Positions 42,979 to 56,289 of a stretch of DNA of 56,468 nucleotides are shown piece by piece. Location: NCBI GenBank assembly GCA_016191995.1, contig JACPVA010000007.1, positions 1-56,468 of the forward strand, written 5' to 3'. The notes below the pieces were generated by a model that was given only the letters and a program-made list of their open reading frames with translations, was not told the origin of the DNA and made no database searches. The DNA is from Burkholderiales bacterium (GTDB lineage Bacteria; Pseudomonadota; Gammaproteobacteria; Burkholderiales; Burkholderiaceae_C). Within the stretch, counting starts at the first letter, position 1. Each line of letters starts with the position of its first letter. Both the position numbers and the translations under genes were made by a program.

Positions 42979-45900
42979 TCAGGACCCCGCCCGCAACGAC
43001 GCGCGCTGCACGCGCGCCCAGCGTGCGATCATGCGCTGCAGCCGCTCGGGCTCGGTCGGCTTGGGCAGGAAGTCGTTCATCCCGGCGGCCAGCGCGCGCT
43101 CGCGCTCGCCGACCAGCGCCGCCGCGGTATGCGCGATCACCGGCAGCCGCGCGGCGTCGAAGCGCCGGCGCAGCGCGCGCACCGCCTCGCAGCCGCCGAG
43201 CCCCGGCATCTGCAGGTCCATCAGCACGAGCTGGTAGGGGTCGCCCGCGGCCTCGGCGGCGTCCACCGCATCCAGCGCCTGGCGGCCGTCGGTCGCGCAG
43301 TCCACGCGCAGCCCCAGGTGCTCGAGCTGCGCCGTCGCGACCAGGTTGTTGACCTCGTTGTCGTCGACCACCAGCACATGCAGCCCGGCGAGGTCGACCT
43401 CGTCGCCTTCGCCGGCGGCGAGCAGCGGCGCCGGCGCCGATTCCATCGCATCCACCGCCGGCAGCGGCAGGCGGGCCCAGAAGCAGCTGCCGGCGCCGGG
43501 GACGCTGCGCAGGCCGACCTCGCCGCCCATCAGCCGCGCGAGCTGGCGGCAGATCGACAGCCCCAGCCCGGTGCCGCCATAGCGCCGCGTCGTCGAATCG
43601 TCGGCCTGCGAGAAGGGCTCGAACAGGCGCGCTTGCAGCGCCGGGTCGACGCCGGGGCCGGTATCGTGCACCTCCAGCCGCACCGCGTCGCCGGCCTCGC
43701 GCCGCGCGACCAGCCGCACCTGCCCGGCGGCGGTGAACTTCAGCGCGTTGCCGAGGTAGTTGACGAGGATCTGGCGCACGCGCAGCGCATCGCCGCGCAC
43801 CCAGCCGAGCTCGGGGTCGATATCGAGCGACAGCGCGAGCGCGCGCCCGGCGGCCAGCGCCGCGTGGCTGCGGTGGAGCTTGCGCAGCAGCGCCGGCAGG
43901 TCGAACGGCGCGGCCTCGATCGCCAGCCGCCCGGCCTCGATCTTGGACAAGTCCAGGATATCGGAGACGATCAGCCCGAGCGACTGCGCGCTGTCGACGA
44001 TCTGCTCCAGATACTGGCGCCGGCGCTCCTCGGGTGTCGCCGGGTTGCGCGCCAGCTGCGCCAGCCCGATCAGCCCGTTCAGCGGCGTGCGCAGCTCGTG
44101 GCTGGTATTGGCGAGGAACGCGCTCTTGGCGCGGTTGGCGGCCTCGGCGGCGTCGCGCGCGCGCGCCAGCGCCGCGTCGGCGCGCCGGCGCTCCGTGATG
44201 TCCTCGGCGATCCAGATCGTGCCGCCCTGGCTGGGGTGCGAGCGGTCGACCGCGCGTGCCATGAAGCGCGCCGGAAACAGGCTGCCGTCGTGCCGGCGCA
44301 GCTCGCATTCGACCTCGGCCTGCTCGCCGCGTGCCAGCAGCGGCGCGATGCGCGCGCGCAAGGCGGCGGCGGCCTCGTCGCCGGGCATGACGATCGTGAC
44401 CGGCTGCCCGACCAGCGCGCCGTCGGGCCAGCCGAGCATCGCCTGCAGCGCCGGGTTGACCCACTGGAAGCGTTCGTCGCGCGTCATCGCGATGCCGACC
44501 GAGGCGTTGTCGAGGATCGCCTCGCGCTCGAGCCGCTCGCGCTCGGAGGCCGAGACGTCGCGCCCGTTGACGACCAGGTACTCGCGCCGGTCCATCTCGA
44601 AGCGCGCGCCCGACAGCAGGATCGGCAGCACGCGGCCGTCGCGCCGCACCAGCTGCAGCGGCATGTCCTGCACCCGGCCGCGCGCGCGCACCTCGCGCAC
44701 GAAGCGCTCGCGATCGGCCGGGTCGCGCCACACCCCGATCTCCAGCGAGCTGCGCCCGACGACCTCGTCGGCGGTCCAGCCGGTGATGCGTTCGTAGGCC
44801 TGGTTGACCATCGCATAGCGGCCGCTGGCGAGGTCCGACAACGAGATCAGGTCCGGGCTGCTGGCCACCAGGTGCGACAGCAGCGCCTCCGAGCGCCGCA
44901 CCGCCTGCTCGGCACGATGGCGCTCGGTATCGTCGACGAAGATCGACAGCACCGCCGTGCCGCGCTCGGTCGCGACCGCCACGCCGGTGCTGCGCACCAT
45001 CAGGCGCCGGCCGTCGTGCGCGGTCAGCCGGTACTCGGCCACCGCCAGCGCCTCGCCGGGCGGCATCGTCTGCAGCCGCTCGATGCGCCGGCGCGCGCGC
45101 TCGCGCGCGTCGCCGTCGTCGTACATCGCCAGCAGGTCGGAGCCGACCATCGCCACCGCATCGCGCCAGCCGAACAGCAGCGCGGCGGCCGGGTTGGCCT
45201 CCTCGACGCGGCCCTCGCGGTGCAGCACCAGCGCGGTCGGCGTGCTGAAGAAGAGGTCCTGGTAGCGCGCCTCGGTCAGCGCCAGCGCCTGGCGCGCGCG
45301 CAGATCCTCGGTGACGTCGCGTGCCACCCCCCAGTAGCCGCGGAAGACGCCGCGCTCGTCGAAGCGCGGCTCGCCGCTGACGCGCAAGCGGCGCAGCTCG
45401 CCGCGCCTGCGCCACCCGACCGGGACATCGCGCAGCCGCTGGCGCGCGCCGAGGTCGGCCTGCAGCCGGTCCAGCACCTCGGGGTCGCATTCGAAGGACG
45501 GCAGCTCCCAAGGCAGCTGGCCGATCATCGTCGTGTCCAGCGCGGCGGCGCGGCGGCCGTCGCCGCGCTCGACATCGATCTGCTGCAGCCGCAGCCCGGC
45601 GTCGAGCTCCCAGTAGGTGTCGGCGGCGATCTCGAGCAGGCCCTGGAAGCGCCGCTGGCGGTCCTCGGCGGCGCCGGCGAAGCGCTCGACCGCCGCGCGC
45701 ACGATCCAGCCGCAGGCCAGCGCGATCGCCACCAGCGCCAGCGCGATGATCGCCGGCACCCAGGCCTCGAGGGTTCCGGCCGTCCCGGCGCCGCGGACGA
45801 GAAACTCCAGCGCCAGCACCGCCGCCAGCGCCGACGCGCCGACGACGACCCCTGCGCCGGCGCCGCCGACCGCGGCCGCGAAGGCGACGTGCAGCGCGAC

Positions 45901-46259
45901 GAAGCCCATCAGCGGCGCGCTGGCCGCCATCGACAGCAGCGCCGCCGTCGCCCCCAGCGCCAGCGCGGCGAGCGCGCCCACCGCGACCGCACCAGGCACG
46001 ACGAGGCGAGCCGGCGATCGCCATGCCAGCAGCGCGACGGCGACGACGGCCGCCCAGACCCACAGCACCGGCGAACGCGCCGGCGCCGGCACGCCGGCGA
46101 TCGCCAGCAGCACCGTCAGCACGCAGGCCAGCGCGACCGCGAGCGCATACGAGCGTGCGGCGTCCTGCCACAGGCGCTCGGCGCGTCGCGGCGGCACCGT
46201 GCGCAGCGCGGCGTCGGCCTCGGCGGCGGCGAGCAGCGAGTCGGCGCCTGCGTCGGCGC

Positions 46260-46263
<4 letters not shown>
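42979..46263 (-). CDS. Hybrid sensor histidine kinase with multiple PAS domains and a receiver
   Basis: The 1,094-residue product has about six N-terminal membrane spans (residues ~40-205) with hardly any loops, so it probably senses through the membrane or cytoplasm. At least three to four PAS domains follow (~215-690), with motifs [32 protein letters not shown] and [10 protein letters not shown]. The kinase core has [12 protein letters not shown] (His722), an N-box YLGNALKF and [21 protein letters not shown]-terminal receiver has [10 protein letters not shown] and LMDLQMPG (Asp1016). The ATG overlaps the pyrF stop (ATGA), so it is translated as the third gene of purB-pyrF-kinase. Confidence 0.9.
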
Positions 46264-50285
<4,022 letters not shown>

Positions 50286-50344
50286 CGGGGCATGCGGCGA
50301 CGATGGCGGCATGCCCGTGGCGGCGACCGCGACGGGGGCGGATT

Positions 50345-50362
50345 GTGACAGTTTCGTGACAG
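50345..50362 (-). promoter_or_regulatory. Pho box (PhoB site) upstream of pit
   Basis: On the minus strand: CTGTCAC, GAAA, CTGTCAC. Two identical 7-base direct repeats are separated by four bases, matching the consensus (CTGTCAT-4-CTGTCAT) except for the last base of each. Such a box replaces the -35, placing transcription start roughly at 50320. Confidence 0.8.
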
Positions 50363-50373
50363 CGGCCGGCGCA

Positions 50374-50399
50374 AGAAGAACCGGCCCCGCAGGGCCGGT
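50374..50399 (-). terminator. Rho-independent terminator of the thiolase gene
   Basis: On the minus strand ACCGGCCC (50399-50392) and GGGCCGGT (50387-50380) form an 8-bp stem with a 4-base loop followed by TCTTCTTG. It lies ~55 bases after the thiolase stop and just before the pit Pho box, insulating pit. Confidence 0.75.
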
Positions 50400-50452
50400 C
50401 GCTCAGCTCGCCGCTTGCCGCGCCGCGCGTCGCGCGCGGCGCGGGGGCAGGG

Positions 50453-51637
50453 TCAGACGCGCTCGAAGACCGCCGCGATCCCCTGGCCGCCGCCGATGCA
50501 CATCGTCACCAGCGCATAGCGGCCGCCGCTGCGGTGCAGCTCGTAGATTGCCTTGGTCGCCAGGAAAGCGCCCGAGCAGCCGATCGGGTGGCCCAGCGCG
50601 ATCGCGCCGCCGTTCGGGTTGACCTTCGCGAGGTCGAACTCCAGGCCGCGCGCGACCGCGATCGCCTGCGCCGCGAAGGCCTCGTTGGACTCGATGACGT
50701 CCATCTTGTCCAGCGTCAGGCCCGCCTTCTTCAGCGCCAGCTTGGTCGCCGGGATCGGGCCCTCGCCCATGATCTCGTTCGGCACCCCGGCCACCGCGTA
50801 GCCGACCAGGCGCGCCAGCGCCTTGTGGCCGGCCTTGGATGCGGTCTCGGCGTCGCCGAGGACGAAGAACGCCGCGCCGTCGTTGATCCCCGAGGAGTTG
50901 CCGGCGGTGACGCTGCCGTCCTTCTTGAACGCCGGCTTGAGCTTGGCCAGGCTCTCCAACGTCGTGCCGGCCTTCACGTGCTCGTCGGTGTCGAAGCTGA
51001 CCTCGCCCTTCTTGGTCTGCTTGACGACCGGGACGATCTGGCTCTTGAAGCGTCCTTCGGCGATCGCCGCCGCCGCGCGCCGGTGCGACTCGACCGCCAG
51101 CGCATCCTGCTCCTCGCGCGTGATGCCCCACTTGGCGACCAGGTTCTCGGCCGTGATCCCCATGTGGCCGACGCCGAAGGGGTCGGTCAGCGCGCACACC
51201 ATCGCGTCGAGGATCTTGGCGTCGCCCATGCGCGCGCCGGTGCGCATCTGCGGGCTGAGGTAGGCGCCGCGGCTCATCACCTCGACCCCGCCGCCGACGC
51301 CGTAGTCGCAGTCGCCGAGCAGGATGTTCTGCGCCGTCGTCACGATGCCCTGCAGGCCCGACGAGCACAGCCGGTTGACCGCCATCGCCACCGAGTCCAT
51401 CGGCAGCCCGGCCTGGATGCTGGCCACACGCGCGACATAAGCGTAGCGGCTCTCGGTCGGGATGCAGTTGCCCACCGTCACGTAATTGATCGCCTTCGGG
51501 TCCACGCCGGAGCGCTGCACCGCCGCCTTCATGACCTGGCCGGCGAGCTCGGCCGGCTCGATGTCCGCCAGGCTGCCGCCGAAGGTCCCGATCGCCGAAC
51601 GCGCCGCGCCCAGCACCACCACGTCTCGCTTGCTCAT
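50453..51637 (-). CDS. Acetyl-CoA C-acetyltransferase (thiolase)
   Basis: The 394-residue enzyme has all thiolase signatures: the acyl-accepting Cys91 in NRLCSSGLQ, ESNEAFAAQAIAV, NPNGGAIALGHPIGCSGA with the catalytic His, and CIGGGQGIA with the second Cys. Biosynthetic (PhaA-like) or degradative use cannot be told, as no phaB/phaC or beta-oxidation partner is adjacent. ATG at 51637 is chosen because GGAGA precedes it; the frame is open 11 codons further upstream. A good terminator follows. Confidence 0.94.
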   Translation of the reverse strand: MSKRDVVVLGAARSAIGTFGGSLADIEPAELAGQVMKAAVQRSGVDPKAINYVTVGNCIPTESRYAYVARVASIQAGLPMDSVAMAVNRLCSSGLQGIVTTAQNILLGDCDYGVGGGVEVMSRGAYLSPQMRTGARMGDAKILDAMVCALTDPFGVGHMGITAENLVAKWGITREEQDALAVESHRRAAAAIAEGRFKSQIVPVVKQTKKGEVSFDTDEHVKAGTTLESLAKLKPAFKKDGSVTAGNSSGINDGAAFFVLGDAETASKAGHKALARLVGYAVAGVPNEIMGEGPIPATKLALKKAGLTLDKMDVIESNEAFAAQAIAVARGLEFDLAKVNPNGGAIALGHPIGCSGAFLATKAIYELHRSGGRYALVTMCIGGGQGIAAVFERV

Positions 51638-51769
51638 CACCGTTCTCCAAGGTCGAGGGAAATAGGACAAACGCGAAGATAGCGCGTTCGGGCTGGCTGC
51701 GGGCTGACATCCGTGCCCGGTACATTGTCTCCGAGCCGCCGCGCCAGGCCTGCAGTAGCAGGGCCGCGG

Positions 51770-52723
51770 CTACTCGATCGGCTCCGCCCGGTCGCGCGCG
51801 ACGAGGGCGTCGACCCAGACCCCGCCCGGGTAGGCGCGCTCGTCGCGCGCGCCGGTGCTCAGGTCGAGCGCCCAGGCCGACGCGAGCTTGCGCAACGTTT
51901 GCACATTCGCCGGCAGCGGCCTGCCCTGGCCGCAGGCCGCGATCGCCAGCAGCTCGGTGTCGCCGCCTTCGGCGTCGACATGGGTCGAGCGGTCCGTGAG
52001 CTGCAGGCCGACGAAGCCGTCGCCGCCGGCAGCCAGCGCCGCCGCCCGCGCGGCGCGCAGCGCCGGATAGGCATTGTGGTCGGCGTTGCAGGGTGCCGCG
52101 TTGGCGCTGACGACGCGCACGGGCCGCCGGCCGCCATCGACCAGCGCCAGCAACTGCTCGTCGAAGCCTTCTGCCGCCACCGGGTCGAACAGGACCGCGC
52201 CGGCGACCCGTTCCGGCGCCGATTGCGCCATCGCCCAGCCCAGCCGGACCGCGAACGCGGCGCCGGCCGAGTGCCCGCCGACGAGTGTGCGTCGCGGCGC
52301 ATACCGGCCGTCGGGGGCGACGAGGCCGGCCAGGAGCTTCTCGGCCAGTGCGTCGGCCAGCGCCGGGTTGCCGCCAGCCATCGGTGCGTCCACGCACAGG
52401 GCCATCAGCCCGGCTGCCATCAGGCCCGCCGTGGTCGATCGCAGGTTGTCGCAGCGGCGCGCGAAGCCGTGCTCGACGACCGCCAGCGCCGGCGGCGCGG
52501 TGCCGGCCGGGTCCGGCAGGTACCAGCGCACCTCGTAGACCCGGCCGCCGACCTCCAGTTCGTCGCCGACGATGCGCCCACCCGCGACCCGGAGCCCGGC
52601 CGGCAGCGCGCTGGCCTGCACTTCCTGGGCCTGCTGCGCATGCGCCGAAAGCAGCGCCGGCATGGCCAGCAGCGAGGCCGCAGCGACCGCGCACCGGATA
52701 AGGTGGCCAGCCAAGCCTTTCAT
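51770..52723 (-). CDS. Secreted alpha/beta-hydrolase
   Basis: The 317-residue product has a signal peptide (IRCAVAAASLLAMPALLSAHA), VVEHGFARRCDN (oxyanion region) and the nucleophile elbow VGGHSAGAAF with Ser152, then VLFDPVAAEG. Two later Cys (NAAPCNADHN, IAACGQG) could form a disulfide in the periplasm. It resembles chlorophyllase/dienelactone-hydrolase-like esterases in outline; the substrate is unknown. It is transcribed alone between the thiolase and the gspA-like gene. Confidence 0.82.
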   Translation of the reverse strand: MKGLAGHLIRCAVAAASLLAMPALLSAHAQQAQEVQASALPAGLRVAGGRIVGDELEVGGRVYEVRWYLPDPAGTAPPALAVVEHGFARRCDNLRSTTAGLMAAGLMALCVDAPMAGGNPALADALAEKLLAGLVAPDGRYAPRRTLVGGHSAGAAFAVRLGWAMAQSAPERVAGAVLFDPVAAEGFDEQLLALVDGGRRPVRVVSANAAPCNADHNAYPALRAARAAALAAGGDGFVGLQLTDRSTHVDAEGGDTELLAIAACGQGRPLPANVQTLRKLASAWALDLSTGARDERAYPGGVWVDALVARDRAEPIE

Positions 52724-52795
52724 GTCGAAAGCATACGCCAGGCCGATGCCGCGCGACAGCCTTGGCGCTGGCGGGCGCCGGCGCCGCAGCGCGTC

Positions 52796-54562
52796 TCAGG
52801 GCGTCCTGAGCCTCGGCTCGTCGAGTCCCGTGGCGCGGTTGAGCTGCATCAGGGTCTGCGGTCCGGCCAGGCCGTCGGGCGACAAGCCCTGGACGAGCTG
52901 GAACGCAAAGACCCTCTGCGACTGCGGCCGCCCATGCCCGCCCGGGTCGACCAGGTCCAGCCGGCCGTCGAGCCAGCGCGCCGAAGGGCTGTCGCCCGCG
53001 ACGAAAAGGTCGCCGCGCCATCCGGGCGGCGTGCGCCATAGCGTCGCGAACTCGCCGCGCCAGTTGCGCGCCAGCACGGCCAGCGCAACGCGGCGCTCGA
53101 CACCGGCCAGGCTCAGCAGCGCCTCGGCTTCGGACAGCCCGGTCAGCAGCGCGTACGCGGTCCGGCCGCGATCGTCCTCCAGGACCAGGATCGCCGGCCG
53201 CTGGAGCTGGCGCACAGGCGCCAGCCCCCCGCGCCCGCGATAGCACTCGAGGCCCGCCCCGGCAGCCGCCGCGCAAGGCTCGCCCGCGCCGAGCGATGCA
53301 CCCCACAGTCCGGCCAGAGATCGCCAGGCGGCGGCCTCGTCGGCTGCGGCAGCGCCGAACACCCCACCGAGGTCGTCGACCGACAGAGGCGCGGCCGGAG
53401 GTGCGACGGCGGCTGCGGCGTTCACGGCCGCGGGCGCGGGCGACCCAGCGGTCGCGGGCGACGCCTGCGCGACCACCGGGACACGCGCCGAGCGCCCCTC
53501 CGTTGTGTCCGCCGCCCCGGCAGTCGGCACCAACCCCGGCGCGGCGAGCGGGGCCGTCTGCGGGCCCGCCCCGGCGCCCGTGCCGACGGCGTCGCGCAGC
53601 CAGGGCGAGGCGATCAAGGCAAGGCCCAGCAGCGCCGCCGTACCGTAGCCGAACAGGGCCCGCCGCGGCAACGTCGCCGCCACGGCGTCGCCGGGCGCGC
53701 TTTCGGCGACGACGGGGGCTGGCAGGGTCCGATCGGCAGCTCGCGACGCAGGCGCCGGGCGCGCGAAGACCTCGCCGGCCGCCCGCTCGACCTGCGCCAG
53801 CCCGACGCGTCGCTGGCGCGATTGCCAGGCCGCAAGCAGCGCGCGATCGCACAGGACGTTGATCCGCCTCGGCAGGCCGCCGGACAGCGCATGGATCCTC
53901 GCCATCGCCTCGTCGTCGAACGGCGGCGGCCCGCCGTTGCCCGCCACCGCCAGCCGGTGGGCGATATAGCGCCGCGTCTCGTCGGCCGGCAGCGCGCCGA
54001 GGTGGTAACGCGCGACGACGCGCGACGCCAGCGGCTCGAGCTCGGGTCGCTCCAGCAGGTCGTGCAGCTCGGGTTGGCCGATCAGCAGCACCTGGACCAG
54101 CTTGCGGTCCGCGGTGACGAGGTTGGTCAGCAGCCGAAGCTGCTCGAGCACCGCCACCGACAGCGCCTGCGCCTCGTCGATGACGATCAGGCTGCGCCGT
54201 CCGCGCGCGTGCGCCAGCAGCAGGTGGCCATGCAGGGCGTCGATCGGGTCGCGCGTGCCCGCGTCGGGAAGCTCGACGCCGAGGTCCTCCATGAGGCGCG
54301 CCAGCAGCGCGTCGACGCCGAGCTTGGGGTTCACCACCGTCGCGACGTCCCAGCTCGGCGGGAGTTGCTCCAGCAGGCAGCGCCAGACCGTCGTCTTGCC
54401 GGCGCCGACCTCGCCGGTCAGCAGCACGAATCCGCCGCCGCCGCGCAAGCCGATCTCGAGCTGCCGCAGCGCCTCGAGGTGCTGCGCGCTGAGGTACATG
54501 AAGCGCGGGTCGGGGGCGACCGAGAAAGCCTCGCCGCCGAGCCCGAAGAACGGCTCGTACAT
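52796..54562 (-). CDS. gspA: GspA/ExeA-like AAA ATPase with peptidoglycan-binding C-terminus
   Basis: The 588-residue product starts MYEPFFGLGGEAFSVAPDPRF, as in ExeA/GspA. The AAA domain has Walker A GEVGAGKTT (Lys56), Walker B LIVIDEAQ and the sensor region IGQPELHDLL. A membrane span at ~320-340 (ALFGYGTAALLGLALIA) and an Ala/Pro-rich linker follow. The C-terminal ~150 residues end with FQLVQGLSPDGLAGPQTLMQLNRATG, a peptidoglycan-binding-1 motif. GspA works with GspB to open the cell wall for the type II secretin; no gspB or other gsp gene is adjacent here. Confidence 0.88.
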   Translation of the reverse strand: MYEPFFGLGGEAFSVAPDPRFMYLSAQHLEALRQLEIGLRGGGGFVLLTGEVGAGKTTVWRCLLEQLPPSWDVATVVNPKLGVDALLARLMEDLGVELPDAGTRDPIDALHGHLLLAHARGRRSLIVIDEAQALSVAVLEQLRLLTNLVTADRKLVQVLLIGQPELHDLLERPELEPLASRVVARYHLGALPADETRRYIAHRLAVAGNGGPPPFDDEAMARIHALSGGLPRRINVLCDRALLAAWQSRQRRVGLAQVERAAGEVFARPAPASRAADRTLPAPVVAESAPGDAVAATLPRRALFGYGTAALLGLALIASPWLRDAVGTGAGAGPQTAPLAAPGLVPTAGAADTTEGRSARVPVVAQASPATAGSPAPAAVNAAAAVAPPAAPLSVDDLGGVFGAAAADEAAAWRSLAGLWGASLGAGEPCAAAAGAGLECYRGRGGLAPVRQLQRPAILVLEDDRGRTAYALLTGLSEAEALLSLAGVERRVALAVLARNWRGEFATLWRTPPGWRGDLFVAGDSPSARWLDGRLDLVDPGGHGRPQSQRVFAFQLVQGLSPDGLAGPQTLMQLNRATGLDEPRLRTP

Positions 54563-54569
54563 GCCGCGC

Positions 54570-54575
54570 AGCATA
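54570..54575 (-). promoter_or_regulatory. -10 hexamer TATGCT abutting gspA (leaderless candidate)
   Basis: TATGCT on the minus strand is seven bases (GCGCGGC) before the ATG at 54562, with no ribosome site between. This also supports 54562 over the upstream ATG at 54571, which would lie inside the hexamer. Confidence 0.45.
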
Positions 54576-54705
54576 GCGGCCGACCCCGCGCCGACCACTT
54601 GCGGTTACCCTCGACGCTGTGCGCCGGCGTCGCACGCTTCACGCTCCGCGCGCCGGCGCCGCCCGAAACCTCCCGTCCGTCCTCCACCCGAGCCAGCACG
54701 CCACG

Positions 54706-55446
54706 ATGACCACGACCTCGCCGACCCGCGCGCCGACCCCCGCGCCGGCGCGCCCGCCCGCTTCGCGCCCAAGCCCCGCCCACCTCGCCCCGGCGGCGCT
54801 GATCGACAGCGACCACCCGGCCGTGATCGCCTTCGCCGCCGAGCACGCGCGCGGCGACGACGACCGCGCGCGCGCGCTGGCGCTATTCCACGCCGTGCGC
54901 GACGGCTTCCGCTACGACCCCTACCGCATCGAGCTGAGCCCCGCCGGCATGAAGGCCAGCGCGGTCGTCGAGCGCGGCTACGGCTGGTGCGTGCCGAAGG
55001 CCGGGCTGCTCGCGGCGGCATGCCGCGCAATCGACATCCCGGCGCGCGTCGGCTATGCCGACGTCCGCAACCACCTGTCGACGGCGCGCATGCGCGAGCT
55101 GATGCAGACCGACCTGTTCGTCTGGCACGGCTATACCGAGGTCTGGCTCGACGAGCGCTGGATCAAGGCCACGCCGGCCTTCAACATCGAGTTGTGCGAG
55201 CGCTTCGGCCTGCTGCCGCTGGACTGGGACGGCCAGAGCGATTCGCTGTACCACCCGTTCGACCGCGCCGGCAACCGCCACATGGAATATGTCGCCGAGC
55301 GCGGCACCTACGACGACATCCCGCTGGCGGCGATCCTGGAGGGCTTTCGCGCCCACTACCAGGGTTGGGGCGAGGCCGGCGACCCGCTGGCCGAGGCGAG
55401 CTTCGACGACGACGTCGAGCGCGAGGTCGCCGGCGACACGCGCTGA
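54706..55446 (+). CDS. Transglutaminase-like cysteine peptidase-fold protein
   Basis: The 246-residue product has the transglutaminase core: ALFHAVRDGFRYDPYRIEL, GYGWCVPKAGLLAAACRAIDIPARVGYADV with Cys95, and VWHGYTEVWLDERWIKATPAFN with His141. The third triad residue, normally Asp after the WI-x-x-x-P turn, is not obvious here. The first 30 residues are Pro/Ala-rich and not a clear signal peptide. Function in bacteria is usually peptide cleavage or unknown. It is divergent from the gspA-like gene. Confidence 0.85.
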   Translation: MTTTSPTRAPTPAPARPPASRPSPAHLAPAALIDSDHPAVIAFAAEHARGDDDRARALALFHAVRDGFRYDPYRIELSPAGMKASAVVERGYGWCVPKAGLLAAACRAIDIPARVGYADVRNHLSTARMRELMQTDLFVWHGYTEVWLDERWIKATPAFNIELCERFGLLPLDWDGQSDSLYHPFDRAGNRHMEYVAERGTYDDIPLAAILEGFRAHYQGWGEAGDPLAEASFDDDVEREVAGDTR

Positions 55447-55560
55447 CGGCCCCATCCCGGGCACCTCCCAGCGTCGCCGAAGACCTCCACGATCGCCGCC
55501 ATGGTCCGGCGCAGCAACCCGGATCGCGCCAGGCCTCCCCCGCGACACAGGTCACCACGC

Positions 55561-56289
55561 ATGCCGGCAGCGGATGCAGAGCCGGCGCACGTCGCCGCGG
55601 TGGGCGCGGCGCGCTGGTTCATAGCGCTGTGGCCCGACGATGCGGCGCGCGACGCGCTGCAGGCATTGCAGTCTCGCTGGTCCTGGCCGCCCCAGGCGCG
55701 GCCGACACACGCCGACCGGCTGCACCTGACGCTGCACTTCCTGGGCCCGCTGCCCGATGCCGCACTGGCATCGCTGCGCGAGGCGCTCGCCGGCGTGCGC
55801 GCCGCGCCGCAGCGCTGGTCGTTGCGCCGCGCCGCGATCTGGAAGGGCGGCGTCGCCGTCGTCGAGCCAGCACGCATCCCGGCCGCGGCGCAGGCCCTGC
55901 ACGATGCGCTGGCCGAGGTGCTGCGGGTGCAGGGTCTGCCGCTGGAGGACCGGCCCTGGCGGCCGCATGTCACGCTCGCCCGGCGCGCTTCGGGTGCGGC
56001 GGCGCCGGCGGCGTTCGAGCCGATCGAGTGGACCGCGCGCCGCTTCGAGCTCGTAGGCTCGGACGGCGGATACCGGCGCGTGGCGCGCTGGCCGCTCGCG
56101 GTGCGGCCGCGCCACGAGGCCTCGCCGCGGCGCGCCGCGGTCAGTCCGGCGCTGCGGTGCGAGGTCCCGGCGCGGGCTCCGCCTGCGCCCGGCGAGGCGA
56201 CGGAGGCTCGGCCTGCGCACGGCGATCCGGGGCCTGCAACGCCTGCGCGCGGCGCTCGGGGACGGGCATCTGGTAGATCGTCTGGTTGA
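55561..56289 (+). CDS. thpR: RNA 2',3'-cyclic phosphodiesterase (LigT/2H family)
   Basis: The product has the two HxTx catalytic motifs of the 2H family, LHLTLHFLG (~55) and RPHVTLARR (~140), with RWFIALWPDD at the start. ATG at 55561 gives 242 residues; an upstream ATG at 55501 adds 20 unlikely residues. The family normally ends near RWPLAV, but here a ~65-residue Arg/Pro/Ala-rich tail continues and overlaps the convergent cytochrome gene by 149 bases. These enzymes open 2',3'-cyclic phosphates on RNA ends. Confidence 0.88.
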   Translation: MPAADAEPAHVAAVGAARWFIALWPDDAARDALQALQSRWSWPPQARPTHADRLHLTLHFLGPLPDAALASLREALAGVRAAPQRWSLRRAAIWKGGVAVVEPARIPAAAQALHDALAEVLRVQGLPLEDRPWRPHVTLARRASGAAAPAAFEPIEWTARRFELVGSDGGYRRVARWPLAVRPRHEASPRRAAVSPALRCEVPARAPPAPGEATEARPAHGDPGPATPARGARGRASGRSSG

